Assembly (NCBI GenBank): GCA_965240325.2
Contig: OZ251249.1
Coordinates: 310,001 to 374,000 of the forward strand
From: Rebecca billardiae RCC1528
Taxonomy: Eukaryota; Haptophyta
Length of the DNA: 64,000 bases
Reading direction: 5' to 3'
Made by a program: the position numbers and the translations under genes. Under the pieces are notes generated by a model, which was not told the DNA's origin, searched no databases, and saw nothing but the letters and a program-made list of their open reading frames with translations. Shown here piece by piece: positions 1 through 12,200 of the stretch (its first letter is position 1; each line of letters opens with the position of its first letter).

Positions 1-2824
1 GCGCCGCGGCGGTGGCGCGGATCGTCGGCGCGGCGTGGGCGCGGCTGCGCGCGCGCGCGCTCGCGTCGGGCGAGCTGCTCGCCGCGGCGGAGGCCGGCCC
101 GGAGATGGCTCGGATCCTGGCCGCGGACGCGCGCGTGCCGTTACGTAGGGTGTACGCAGCGCTCGGCGCTCCGATGGCGGAGGAGGAGGCGGCGGCGGGC
201 GGCGGCGGCGGCGGCGGCGAGCCTGGCGGCGGCGCGGCCGTCGCCGACGCCAACGCCGCGCACGCCGGCGGGACCGCGGCGCAGCGCGCGCTCGCCGCGG
301 CCGACGCGGCGCGCGGCGCGGCGGACGCGGCCGCCGCCGCGGCCGCGCGCGGCGGTCGGGCGTCGGGCGCGGCGATGGGCTCGGCGACGGACGCGGACGC
401 GGCGTGGGTGCGCGCGCTGTGCCTGCGGCGCGGCGCGCGGCCGGCGGTCGGGGGCGTGCTCGCGAGGCCGGCGCGCGCGGCGCGCGCGGACGCGGTGGCG
501 AGCGCGCTCGGTGCGGACCTGCGCGCGCTGCTCGCGGCCGACGGCGGCGAGGGCGGCGACGGCGGCGGCGCGGCGGCGGCGGCGGCGGCGGCCGCGCGCG
601 CGCTGCGCCGGCCGCACCTGCTGCTCGTCTCGGCCGGCGCCGGCGCCGACGGGCTCGGCGTGTTCCGCCGCTCGCTCTGCGAGCGCGCGCCCGCCCTGCG
701 CCACGCGCTCGCGCACAGCGCGCGCGCCGCGCGCGCCGCGCACGGCGGCGGCGCGAGCGCCATCTGTCTGACGCTCGAGGCTGCGGTGGCGGACGCGCCG
801 GCGCTGCTGTCGCGGCGCTGGGGCCTCGTGCTGCTCGACGGCGTGGAGGCGCACGCCGCGCCCTCGGCCGCGGCGGCGGAGGAGCCGGCGGCGGAGGGCG
901 GCGCGCGCCAGCCGTGGCACTGGTGCGCGCTGCTTGCGAGGCTGCGCTGCGACGCTCGACTGCTCGGCGTGGGCGGCGCCGGGCTGCCACTGTCGTGGCT
1001 CGGCGGCAGCGAGCCGCTTGGCGCGGACGCGGAGGAGGAGGACGAGGTAGCCGCCGGGGACGCGGCCGCCGCGGGCGCGGGCGCCGCGGGCTCGGAGGCG
1101 GCCGTCGACGTCGGCGACGTGCACTCGGGCGCCGCGGACGGCGGCACCGGCGGCGGCGGCACGGCGGCGTGTGGCGCGCGCGCGCGCGCCGCCGCGCCCG
1201 CGCTGCTGCTGCTGCGAGCGCTGTGTCCCGCCGCGGCCGCGTCTGCGGCGTGCGCGGAGGGCGACGACGCGGCGGCGGCGGCGGCGGGCGGCGGCGCGGC
1301 GCAGCTGCTGCGACGCCTCACGCGCGGCGGCGCGCCGGCGCCCGCGCCGCCCGCGCCCGCGCCCGCGCCGGCAGGCGCGGACGCGGACGGCGCGGACGCG
1401 CCCCTCGCAAACGTCGAGATTCTGCCGGTGGACCTCTCGCGCCGGCAGCGCGGCGCGTACGCGGCGGCGCACGCGCGCGCCGCCGCCGCACCCGCGGCGT
1501 CGGTGGAGGGCGGCGTCGGCGGCGCCGGCCGCGCGCGCGCGCTCGCCGCCGCGCACCTGCTCGCTACGCTGCGCGCGGCGGCCCTCACGCCGTCCGGCGC
1601 GGCCGGCGCGGGCGGCGACGACGGCGGCGCCGACGGCGGCGCCGACGGCGGCGCCGAGTGCGCCGAGGAGCCCCTGCTCGCCGCGTCGGCGCTGTGCGTG
1701 CGCTCGCTCGCGCTCACGTGCCCCGCGCTCGCCGCGTGCGCGCCCCCTCGCTGCGCCACGCTCGGCGCCACGCTCGCCCCCCTCGGCTTGTTCCTCGTCG
1801 AATCGTGCGATCTCGATTCTTACGACGCCGTCCGCGCGGCGACGCTGCGCACGCGCACCAACGCGCTCGTCGACGTGCCGATGCGCCGCGCGGCCGCGCT
1901 CGACGGCGGCGGCGGCGGCGGCGGCGGCGCGGGCGGCGCGGGGCCCGGGCCGGCGCTCGGCTCCACGCTGCGAGGCTTCTCTGACGCGCAGCACGAGACG
2001 CGAATCTCCTGGCGCCGCCGCGTGCGCGGCTGGGTCGCACTGGCCAACGAGGCGCGCTGCTTGCGCATGCCGCTGTACGGCGCCGGGCTGCGCGCGTCGG
2101 CGGCGCTGCCCGCGGCGCACGCGTGCGTGGCGACGCGCGCCGCGCGCCGCGGCACGCCGCCGTCCGACGCGCTCGCCGCGCTCGTCGGCGTCGCCGCCGC
2201 GTCGACGGCGGCGGCGCCGCGCGCGCGCGAGCTGCTGTCCGCGCGCACCGCGCGCGTGCTCGCGCCCGCGCCCGCGCTGCTGCTGACGCGCGGCGGCGCG
2301 TGCGGCGGCGCGGAGGGGGAGGCGGCGGGTGGTGCGGTCGTGGGCGCGCCGCGCCACCCGCCGCCCGCGCCGCCGCGCGCGCTCGCAGAGGCGCGCGCGC
2401 TCAGCTGCGCGCTGTGGTGCCACCTGCCGCGCGCGGCGGACGCGGCGCGCGTGGGCGGCGCGGCGCGCGCGGCCGCGGCCGCGCTGCGCGCGCTCGCGCC
2501 CGCGCACGGCCGCGCGCGCGCGGACGGCGCGGCGCGCACGCTGCGCGCGGCGCGCGGCCTCGCCTGCGCCGCCGACCCCGCCGCGCTCGACGCGCTGGCG
2601 TCCGCGCTCCTCCGCGCCGGCGTGCGCGCCGTCCGCGCGCCGCTGCGTGGCGGCGCGCTCGGCGGCGCCGAGGCTGTGCGCGCGTTTGCACGCGCGTGCG
2701 CCGAGCCGCGCGCGCCGCGCGTCGTCGTGCTGCTGGTCGAGCTGCCGCGCACGGCGGCGGAGGCGGCCGCGGCGGGCGGTGCCTTGGACTGGCGGCCGCT
2801 CGCCGACGTTGCCGCGGCCGCTGA

Positions 2825-2866
<42 letters not shown>

Positions 2867-3441
2867 CAACGGCGGCGGCGCGGCAGGCGGCGGCGGCGGC
2901 AACGGCGGCGGCGGCGGCAATGGCGGCGGCGAAGGCGGCGGCGAAGGCGGCAGCGCTCTCTTTGACGCGGCTCTGCTGCTCGACGCGCCGGCGGTGGCAG
3001 CCGCGGAGCCGGCGGCGGCGGCGTGCGCGCGCGCCGCGCGGCTCGGCGGCGCACCGCCCGCCGCGCGCACCATCGTCTGCGTCGCGCGCGGCACGGCTGA
3101 CGAGCGGCTGCTGATGCTGTCAGCGGCGGCGGCGCCGCCGCCGCCGCAGCAGCCGCAGCAGCCGGGTGCGGCGGTGCGCGCGGGCGCGCAGCACGGCGGC
3201 GCCGAGGGCTTCGAGGCCGCGTGGGCCGAGGCGACGCCCACGCTGCGCCCCGTCCGTCCGCACGGCGCCGCCGCCGCCGCCGCCGCAGCCGCCGCCGCCG
3301 CCGCCGTCGACGTTGCCGCCGTGCTCGCCGCCGACGCGGCCGCGCACAAAGTGGGCGCGCGGCCGCCGGCGGCGCCGCCAGCGCCGGCGGCGCCGCCGAC
3401 GCCCGCCGCGCGCGCGCCGCCGACGCTCGACTCGACGCCGA

Positions 3442-3472
<31 letters not shown>

Positions 3473-3778
3473 GAACAGCTCACGCGGCCGGCGCGGCGGC
3501 CGCGGCGGCGGCGCCACCGCGGCCGCGGCCGCGGCTCGCGCCGCCTCGGCCGCGGCGGTCACCGGCGGCGCGGCCGCGCACACAAAGTCGCTGGCGGGCG
3601 CCGGCGCGACCGGCAGCTCGGAAGCCAGCGCGGCCGCGGCGGCGGGCGCCGCGGACTCGGCCGCCGCCGACGGCGGCGGCGGCGGCACCGCCACGCAGCT
3701 GCAGAGCGTCGCATGGGCGCGCGCGCTCGACGCGGCGCACGCCGCGGCCGCCGCCTCGCGCCCGCGGCCTCGGCTGAG

Positions 3779-3811
<33 letters not shown>

Positions 3812-3995
3812 AGCGCCCGCCGCGGCGCGGCTCGGTGGGGCGTGCGCGCGCAGCGACGATGGCGAGGGCGACAGCGAGGCCGAGTCGGTCTCGTCCTCCT
3901 CCTCCGCCGCCTCCGACTGCGGCGCCGCCGCCGACGACGCCGACGACGCCGACGCCGACGTCGAGATGGCCACCGCCACCGCCACCGCCGACGCC

Positions 3996-4028
<33 letters not shown>

Positions 4029-4447
4029 AGTGACGCGTGCTCGGCGGACGCGGAGGGCGGCGCGGAGGGCGCGCGCCGCGCGCGCTGGGCTGCGCGGCTG
4101 CGGCCGGTGCAGCGCTGGCAGCTGAGCCAGCTCGCACGCCAGCTCGCCGACGAGGCGGAGGCGGATGCGGACGCAGCGGCGGACGCGGCGGCGGCGGACG
4201 CGGCGGCTGCCGCGCCCGCCGCTTCCGCGGCCGCGCCCGCCGCCGCGTCGTGCGCCGGCGTGGCGGCGGTGGCGGCGCCGCCGAGTGAGGCGGAGGCGGC
4301 CGCCCTCGCCGCGCTCGCGCGCCTCACGTCGCGCGCGCCCGCGCAGCAGCCGGACGGCGCCGCCGCCGCGGGCGCAGGAGGCACGCTTTGCTATTGGCGT
4401 GGCGGCGGCGGCGACGGCGGCACCGGCGGCGGCGGCGAGGCGGAGGC

Positions 4448-4492
<45 letters not shown>

Positions 4493-5127
4493 GGCCGTGG
4501 GCTACGACACGCCGCCGGCGCCGCCCTCGCCCGCGTCGGCGGACGGCGGCGGCGCGAGCGCCGCGGCCGACGCCGCGCACGCCTCCGGACTCGCCGGACT
4601 CCGGCTGTCGCTCTGGCTGCCGCCGTTTGCGCCCGGCGGCGGCGGCGGCGGCGCCGCCGACGACGCCGACGGCGGCGTGCCACGCGTGCGCGTCGACCCG
4701 ACCATCGGCGCGCACGCGGGCTCGGGCGGCGTCGTCCAGCTCGCGTTCGCCACCGCGCTGCACACGCACGGGGCCGACGCGGTGCTCGAGGCGCTCGGGC
4801 TCGCGGCGGGCGGCGCGCGCGCGCGCGCCGCGGGCGCGGGCGGCGGCGCGCACGCGCGGCGCGGCGGCGCGGCGGGCGGCGGCGGCGCCGCCGCCGCGCA
4901 CGGCGGCGGCGGCGGCCCGCTCGGCCGCCGCTCCGACAGCTGGGACTCGGAGGACCAGGAGATGGCGGAGATCTTCGGCGTGCTGCCCGCGGCCGCGGCC
5001 GCGCGCGCCGCCGCGCTCGGCGGCGGCGCGTCCGCGCTGCTCGGTGGCGCCGTTTCGTCAAAGGCGAGTAAGCGCCGGCTGGGCGAAGACAAGGCGTTCG
5101 AGAAGCGCTCGCACAAGCGCGGCGCGA

Positions 5128-5159
<32 letters not shown>

Positions 5160-8100
5160 TCGGTCGCGGCGGGCGGCGGGCTCTTCTCCGCGGCGGCGCG
5201 CGGCGCGTCGGGCAACGCCGCGCTCGCCGCCGCCGCGCAGCGCGCGCGGCTGGCGCAACAGCAGAAGGGCGCGGCGGCGGACGGCGCCGCGCCGCGCGCC
5301 GTCGAGCCCCCCTGGTCTGCGGCGGAGGACGCGCTGCTGTTGCGCACCGTCGGCGCGTACGGGCTCGGCGCGTGGGGGCTGTGCACGGCGGCGCTCGGCG
5401 CGGTGCACGGCTCGCGCCCGCGCTCCGCGCGCGCGTGCGCCGAGCGTTGGATCGCCTTCTCGCCCGCGGCGCAGACGGCGGCGACGCAGCGCGCCGCGCT
5501 CGGCGCCGCGTCTGCGCTGCCCGCGCCGGACGCCTATGGCCGCGCGCCCTCGGCGCAGCCCGCCGCCGCCGCGGCGCTCGGCGGCGGCGGCGCGGCGGGC
5601 GTGGGCGGCGCGGCGGGCGGCGCGGGGACGGGCACCTCTGGCGGTGGCCTGCTCACGCACGCCGACGTGGCGCTCGCCGACGCCGCGGCCGCGCGCGCGC
5701 TGCGCGACGCGCGGCCGGGTGCGCTCGGCTCCGCGCCTTCGCTCTTCTCGCCGCCGCCGCCCGCCGCGGCGGGCGCGGGCGGCGGCGCGGCGAGCGCGGG
5801 CGGCGGCGGGCCCCCGGTGTTCCGCGCGGCGCTCGCGCTGACGCACGGCCACGCGCAGCGGCTGCGCGCCGCGCTCGCCGCCTCGCTCAAGGACATCCCG
5901 GGTGCGGTGCCAGGGTCCATGGGCGGCGGCGCGAGCGGACAGCCGTTCACGCCGCCGGCGGAACACCCGAGTCACGCGCTCGGCGGCGGCGGCAAGGGCG
6001 GCGGCGGCGGCGGCGGCGGCGGCGGGCGCGGCGCGCCGATCGCCGCAGACCCGCTCGCCCTCGACTTTGCCGCCGCGCTCGGGGAGGACGTGGACGAGCC
6101 GGCGGCGGCGCCAGCCGCGGCGGACGGCGGCGCGCCAGACTCGCCGCGACGCGCGGCGCGCGCCGCCGCCGAGCGCGCGCGCGCCGCCGCCGCCGAGCGC
6201 GCGCGCGCGCCGCCCGGCGGCGGCGCGCCGGGCGCGGGCGGCGCGCTCGGCGGCGCGGGCGGCGCGCTCGCCGCGCCCTTCCTGCGCCCGATGGCGCCGG
6301 CGTTCCAGCCGGGCGGCGCGGCGCTCGCGGCGAAGGCGGCGGCCGCTCGAGGTGTGTTCAGCGCCGCCGCGCCGCCGCGCCGCGCGCCCACCGCGCCGCG
6401 CTCGCGCGCCCATCGCGCCGCGCCGCGCGCGGCTCCGCTGACACGCCTAGGGTCGGGTGAGGGGAAGGGTGACGCGGCCGCGTCGCTGACCCGCCGCGCG
6501 CGCACCCCTCCTCGCGCGCGCGCGCGCTCGCTCGCCGCAGCGGCTGGCGGCGCGGCCGGCGCGGCCGGCGCGGGCGCGGCGGCGGGTGGCGGCGCCGGCG
6601 CGAGCAAGGCCGGTACAAAGACCGCCGCGCCGCGCCGCCCTTCCAGCAAGGCCGCTGCCGCCGCCGCCGCCGCCGCCGCCGCGGGCGGCGAGCAGCCCTC
6701 GCCGGCCAAGTCGCCGTCCAAAGGTGCGTTGTGTGCGCGGGCCGGGGGGAGGGTGAGGGCTAGGGCGTGGCTGTGGCTGTGCGCGCATGCTTGTTTATTG
6801 TTTTTGTTTCTTTTGATATTTTTTCCTGACGCTTGTGCGTGGAGGCACGTGCGTGCGGTGCTGTGTGTGCGTGGCACGCGTGCGTGCGTGTGCGCGCGCG
6901 CGCGCCGCGCGTCGGCCGCTCCGCTCCGCCTGCGCCATGCGGCGCCCCCGCGCGAGCCGCGGCGCGCCGGTGTCGCGAGCCGCCGTGCGCGCGCCACGCC
7001 CGCCCCCGCGCGCGCCGCGGCGCTCCGCTCACACGCACACACCGCGCGCGCCCGCGGCTGCGGTGGCGCGCGCGCGCAGGCGGCGGGCGCGCGGGCGGCA
7101 AGCGGCCGCAGGGCCAGGCGGCGGCAAAGGCGGCGGCGGGTGCAGCGCAGCCCGCGGCGACGCTCACAGCCGCGCAGCAGCAGCAGCAGCAGCGCGCGGC
7201 AGCCGCCGCCGCCGCCGCCGCGGGCCGTCAGCCGGGCGCGGATGGCGCGCAACCCGCCGCCGCCCTCGGCGCGGCCGGCGCGGCCGCGCAGGCCGCGGCG
7301 GCGGGCGGCGGCGCGGCCACGCCGCAGCAGCAGGCACGGCGCGCCGCGCGCGCGCGTCTCGCGCTGCCGCCGCCGCGCGCGCGCCGCCGCCGCCGCACGC
7401 GCACGCACGCGAGCGCACAGCACAACACGGCGCCGGTCTCGCGCGCTCACGCGCACACCACCGCACGCACGCGCGCGCGCCGCCCGCGCCCGCGCGCGCC
7501 GCCCGCAGGCGCTCGCCGCGCGCATCAACGCCGCGCGCGCCGCCGCGGCCGCGGGCGCGCAGGGCGGCGCCGCGCGGCCGGGCGTGCCGGGCAAGGGCCT
7601 GCCGATGGCGCTCCTCATCCAGGTGTGTGCACTGTGCGAGATTGCGCCGAGATTGCGCCGAGATTGCGGGCGTGCGCGCGGCACGGCGGCGAGGCGTCCA
7701 AGTGTCGCGCGGTGTGCCTGCTGATGGGCGGCGGCCGCGTGCCGCGCGCCTGCGGGCGCTGTGCGCTGCGCGCGGCGCGCCGCTCTGCGCGCCGCCCGCC
7801 ACGGCGCGCGGCGGTGGCGGCGGTGCGCTCACCCACGCGCCCTGTGCTTGCACCCGCCCGCCCCGCCCGGCGGCGTGTGCGCGCCCGCGCCACCGCTGCC
7901 GCCGCGGCCGTGGCCGCATCGCGCAACGGCCGACACCGCTGCGCGCCTCGCGCCCGCTCGCAATCTCGGCGCAATCTCGGCGCGATCTCCCGGCAGGAGA
8001 TCCAGAACAAGCCGGCGCTCAAGCCTGAGATCCAGCGCATCGTGCAGCGCGACGACCTGAACGAGGCGCAGAAGATGGCGGCCATCCAAGCGCTGATCAA

Positions 8101-8266
8101 GCCGAGCGCGGCCGCGGTGCAGGCGGCGGCGCAGGCGCACGCGCAGGCGCAGGCGCAGGCGGCGGCGGCGCAGGCGGCGGCGCAGGCGGCCAAGACGCCG
8201 GGCGCGCCCGCGCCTGGCGCGGGCAGGCAGGGCGGCGGCGGCGGCGCGTCGGGCTCCGGCGCCTGA
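1..8266 (+). CDS. SWR1/PIE1-like protein with degenerate SNF2 ATPase (5' partial)
   Basis: The frame is open at the window edge, so the 5' end is missing; about 2452 residues are visible. Exons: 1-6723, 7080-7333, 7509-7622, 7997-8266 (stop TGA). The order of segments follows SWR1/SRCAP/PIE1. A GGVLA stretch (about 447-470) stands where [13 protein letters not shown] belongs. PHLLLV (about 611) matches PHLIVV. WGLVLLDGVE (819-848) replaces the [10 protein letters not shown] strand. LSRRQRGAY (near 1440), NEARC..PLYG (near 2045-2080), a lobe-2 remnant ending in VARGTADERLL (about 3067-3115), LRPVQRWQL (near 4096) and a SANT/Myb repeat (about 5307-5463) follow. The Walker A, DEAH and arginine-finger motifs are all lost, so I infer a non-catalytic chromatin-complex subunit. 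The C-terminus is Gln/Ala-rich. A possible extra in-frame 84-nt intron lies at 6457-6540. The family call rests on motif order read by eye. Confidence 0.72.
7334..7508 (+). other. GC-AG intron in the SWR1-like gene
   Basis: The exon ends with CAG (7331-7333), followed by GCACGG, and the intron ends with a CAG at 7506-7508. Splicing joins the Gln-rich reading frame upstream to ALAARINAARA downstream in phase 0. Without it the frame runs into Arg-rich noise. The donor is GC, not GT. Confidence 0.6.
7623..7996 (+). mobile_element. Introner-like intron with terminal inverted repeats
   Basis: This 374-nt phase-0 intron has GTGTGT at its 5' end and CAG at its 3' end. Its ends are inverted copies of each other: 7638-7672 and 7955-7989 are complementary at 33 of 35 positions. 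Each arm is built from about three copies of a short GAGATTGCGCC-like unit. The arms start 15 nt inside the donor and stop 7 nt before the acceptor, so nearly the whole intron is bounded by the repeats. That is the structure known for introners derived from DNA transposons. No coding capacity is seen inside. Confidence 0.62.
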
Positions 8267-8939
8267 CGCGACGATGCACGGCGCAGGCAGCACCGAGCAC
8301 GCACGTCGCACGCCGCCGGAGTTTGGAGCAGGCTCGGCCGCGGCGTCTCGGCGGCCACGCGTCCTGACGAGCCGGCTCCGCAGCCCGCGGCAGTCCGCGG
8401 CACGACCGGCGTCACGTGTAGTCCTTGCTGCTGGCGCGAACACATATATATATATATATATAGTACATAAGTCATAACGGTGCAGATCGACTACCCCTGA
8501 CAGCTATACTGCGCGGCCGCCATATCACACAGCTCATAGTATCGTATAGTAGTAGTATAGTATAGCGCGCAGCAGATCGATTATGGCCCGCGGTGCAGGG
8601 CGGAGCGCGTAGCGTGGAGCCCCGCCGGGGGCCCTCACTACGTTGTCAAAAAGATCTTTTGATCAAAGAAAAGGGGATGGGGGACGATTTTGAGGGCTGT
8701 TGGAGGGTGAGTTTTCGATTTTTCGAGGGGTACGTTGGCCCATAGTGCTCTACTGCATTAGCAACTACGCGCTTGACGAAATAAGCGCGCCCACGCCATT
8801 CCGAATAAGTCGATGGACGGACGTGGGATCAGATACCCCGGGGGTGAAACAAGTGAGTATTTTTGTCCTTCTTGTATGCTGGAGTACGAGTTTGCCGAGC
8901 GACGTTTGATTGTTTTGGGTCGAAAACAGCTATGAGGCC
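8267..8939. other. Intergenic, no gene seen
   Basis: This is the 3' flank of the SWR1-like gene. It holds a TA microsatellite (about 8444-8462), a run of TAG/TATAG units (about 8537-8565) and a short palindrome around AAAAGATCTTTT (about 8648-8662). A minus-strand open frame at 8758-9087 has no recognisable domain and overlaps the following tandem repeat, so I do not call it. Confidence 0.6.
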
Positions 8940-8940
8940 A

Positions 8941-9232
8941 GATTCTTTTGAATAGCGCTTGCGAAAAGAAGTTACCCGCCTGTCTCGATGGATGAACCGC
9001 CTCATGGTATTGAAAGAGATTCTTTTGAATAGCGCTTTTAAACCAAGTTATTACCCACCTGTCTCGTTGGATGAACCTCCTCGTCATATTAAAGAGATTC
9101 TTTTGAATAGCGCTATTTTAAGCCAGTTACCCGCTTGCCTCGATGGATGAACCGCCTTGATAATATTGAAAGATATTCTTTTGAATAGCGCTTGTCACAA
9201 CCAAGTTACCCGCCTGTCAGCTGTCTCGTGGC
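8941..9232. repeat. Tandem repeat, about 78-bp unit, almost 4 copies
   Basis: A segment beginning ATTCTTTTGAATAGCGCT recurs at about 8942, 9019, 9097 and 9175, spacing 77-78 bp. Each copy continues with a GTTACCCGCCTGTCTCGATGG-like segment and a GATGAACC segment with scattered substitutions. The last copy is incomplete. Its AT-richer composition differs from the surroundings. It is a minisatellite or part of a dispersed repeat. Confidence 0.85.
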
Positions 9233-12200
9233 TCGCGAGCGGCGCGACGACATCGGCCCGAGCGAGGATGCCGCCTTCAAAGGCGCGCACCGAGTGCGTG
9301 CGCGACGGGTGCCGGCCGGCCGCTGGTCTCGACCTATCGCCCTCGGCCCTCCCCGAGCGCGCCTGCAGGTACCTCCGGACGCGCATTCGGCTTGCTCACT
9401 CGATCAGCTCACTCACAGCTGCCGGTCACGCAGCCGCGCGGCGGCCCCGCGACCAGGTCCGCGGCCCAAAGTGTGTGTGCGCGCCGCGCCGGTGCCCTCG
9501 CGCCGGTGGCGTGGGCTGGCTGGCCGCTGGTCTCGCCCACGCGCCCCACTCGCCCCAAGCGCGCAACGCCTGCGGGAAGCGCCGGCACCATACCTACCTA
9601 ACCTGCGCGTCGACGCCCCGGTCCCGCCGCGGCCCGCGCCTCGATCGATCGTCGATCGGACCGCGTGCGTGCGACTCCGTCCGCGCCCGCGCGCAGGGTG
9701 GGAGGGGCTGATGCAGGAGCAGATGCAGGACTACCTCGAAATTGCACGCGACGAGGAGGTGCCCAGCGCGCACTTTACGCTGCGCGCATCATCGAGTCGT
9801 CGCCCAGCGAGCGCGGCAGCTGGCCACCGGGCCGGCTGACGGCGGGCGCAGCTGCCCGTGAGCTGCGGACGCGCAGCGGGCGCGGAGTGGAAGCCGGCGC
9901 AGCGGCCGGGCAGCGGCGGCCGGCGCGGCAGCACGCTCGTATACATCGCGGCAGCTACCGCCGTCGTGCGGGGAAAGCACACGCTCTCGGCGGCTTCCAA
10001 GATGCCGACGGGCCACGGCGTGCACTCCGTGCAGGCTGCGTGCGCGCTGCAGTGGCTGTGTCGAGCTGCTGCGGCGTGTGCTCGAGGCGCGGCGCTCGCA
10101 CGGGCTACGCGGGCGCAGCGGGTGCGCGCAGCTGGCGCACGCAGTGCCACGTCCTGCGGCGCCAGTTTGGCGGCCGTCCGCCCCCCCGAGCTCGAGTTCT
10201 GCGCGCTTTGCGACGGCGCGGCCGGCAGCGCCCATCTGCCTGCTTGCTTGGGCACGCCAGCATGTCCGCCGCCGGGCCTGCTGCGCGCGCCGAAGCTGGA
10301 GGGCGGAGGAGGGCGCTGGGCTGCTCCTACGGCGTGCTGCAGCCCGGGCAGGCTCTACCGCGGCGCGGCGAGGCCGTCGCGCCTGCTCGCCGCCGTCGAG
10401 TCGCCCGTGCTGCGTGACCCTCGGCCGCACGTGCTCGCTCGGCGGCACCGCAGCAGGCGTCCCATACCAGTATACTCGAGCCGCTGTGCGCACCCAAGGC
10501 GCGAGCTGCTCGAGCGGGCCAGGTGGGCCCAGGGGGTGCGTGCAGCTGGCACACGCAGCCCCGGCCCGTGTCATGGGGTGTCGGTTTGACGGTCGCCAGC
10601 CCCTGTGGGCTCGAGCGCTGTGCGCTTCACCACGGAGGTGCTGGCAGCGCCCCGCGGCGCGCAACGGCGGGGCAGCATGGCCGCCGCCGGCGCCGCCGCA
10701 CATGCCGCCGCTTACGGGCAGTCGAGAGCTTGGGGCAGCACCTACGGCGCATGCTGCAGCTCGGGGCGGGCTCTGCCAGCCTGCTGTGGCGTGATCGCGC
10801 ATTTTCCAGACCGTCGACTCGCCCGCGCTGCATAATATTCCATTATTCGTTTGCCTGCGCGTGCTCGACGGCGCTCCGCGCTGCTGCTGCCGCTACGTAG
10901 GTGGGTCCCTCCCAACTGGGGCGATATTCTGGCGCACTCAGAATGACGTCCTAGATTTTGTCTCTCACCCAGAATCGACGCTATAAATGCGTCCCATCGG
11001 GGCGGAGCAAAAGTTTCGACCTCAAAACCTACTCCGCGTGCCGTCGCGCGGCCGAGCGCGCGCGCGCCGCGCCAGTAGTGTCACATAGAGATTTTGCGAA
11101 GCGTTACTTCATGGTTATGGTGGCTAGATGGCGACATGCGATCGGAATTACTTATTGACAACCGTTGACACCCGACCGAACCATTTTATGAAGCAAAGAG
11201 TGGGGCTCTATGCCGTGCGCTGATACCTCCAACAAACTACAGCAAGATCGAGCATATTACCCACTTCATATATAGCAGCCACTTACCCGTATATATTATG
11301 AATGTTACCCACTTTATATTGACCGTGGATGCGGTTCACTATATATTCAAATTCGTTCCGATATGTGGGTACGTTTGTTGGGTCATCGAATAGGCGCCGA
11401 GCGACGCGGACACAGGCAACCCGGGCCGCGGCAACCGGACTGCCTGCGAGTGGCAGTGTTTGTGGCGGGCTGCGTGCCGAGGCACGCATCATCGCCCGCC
11501 ACCGAGCATGTCACCGTCGTCACACGGGAGCCCTCCGCCGTCGAGGCTGGACTATCAGCCAACGCCACCGCCGGAGCTTGCCGCGTTCGGCGGCTTCCGT
11601 GCTCGTACTCCGCGTGTCACTGGTCGTCGTATGCCCACCCGCGTGAGGCCGCCACCAGTCCATGACTACCACAGCTGCAGCCCATGCCGCCGACGATGCC
11701 TCCTACCATCTTCTCGCCAGGCAGCAATACGATAGGTTCACCGACGCTGCTGCTAGGCTGAGAGCACTCAGCCAGTTGGCCGGCGAGACGTCAGATGGTT
11801 GAGCTGCTGGCCTAGCCATCACGTTGCGGCTTCCGCTCGCTCAAGTACACCCAACGTGACGACGAGAACGTGCCGGGCAATCATCAGACATGCGTCTGAG
11901 GGGTCTACTACGCCTAGCCGTAGAGTTGCTGAGTACGAGTCTTCGCAGACCACAAGCGGAACGAGTGGGACCACCCAATGGCAGGAGCAACAGCGTGGGG
12001 TGGCACGGCACCCGCGCCTGTCAACGCGACCGCGTTCTGTCAAGAATGGACCCATATCCTGCGACCACCCTCGAGCACCGCATACTATGCCCACACTCGG
12101 CATAGGGAAGGATCGCTGCGCGCCTGCTGCCGCTGTCAAAGGCCCTGCTGATCTTCCTGGCGCTGGATCGTGCACACGGATGGCAAGTCGGCGTGCTCGC

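Noticed and set aside
141-7684. Long Arg/Ala-rich open frames on the minus strand and other plus frames over the SWR1-like gene
   Set aside because: They arise because very GC-rich DNA lacks stop codons in all frames. They show no domains, while the chosen frame carries the SNF2-like order and SANT domain.
8758-9087. 109-codon open frame on the minus strand with ordinary composition
   Set aside because: It overlaps the 78-bp tandem repeat, has no domain and no flanking gene structure.
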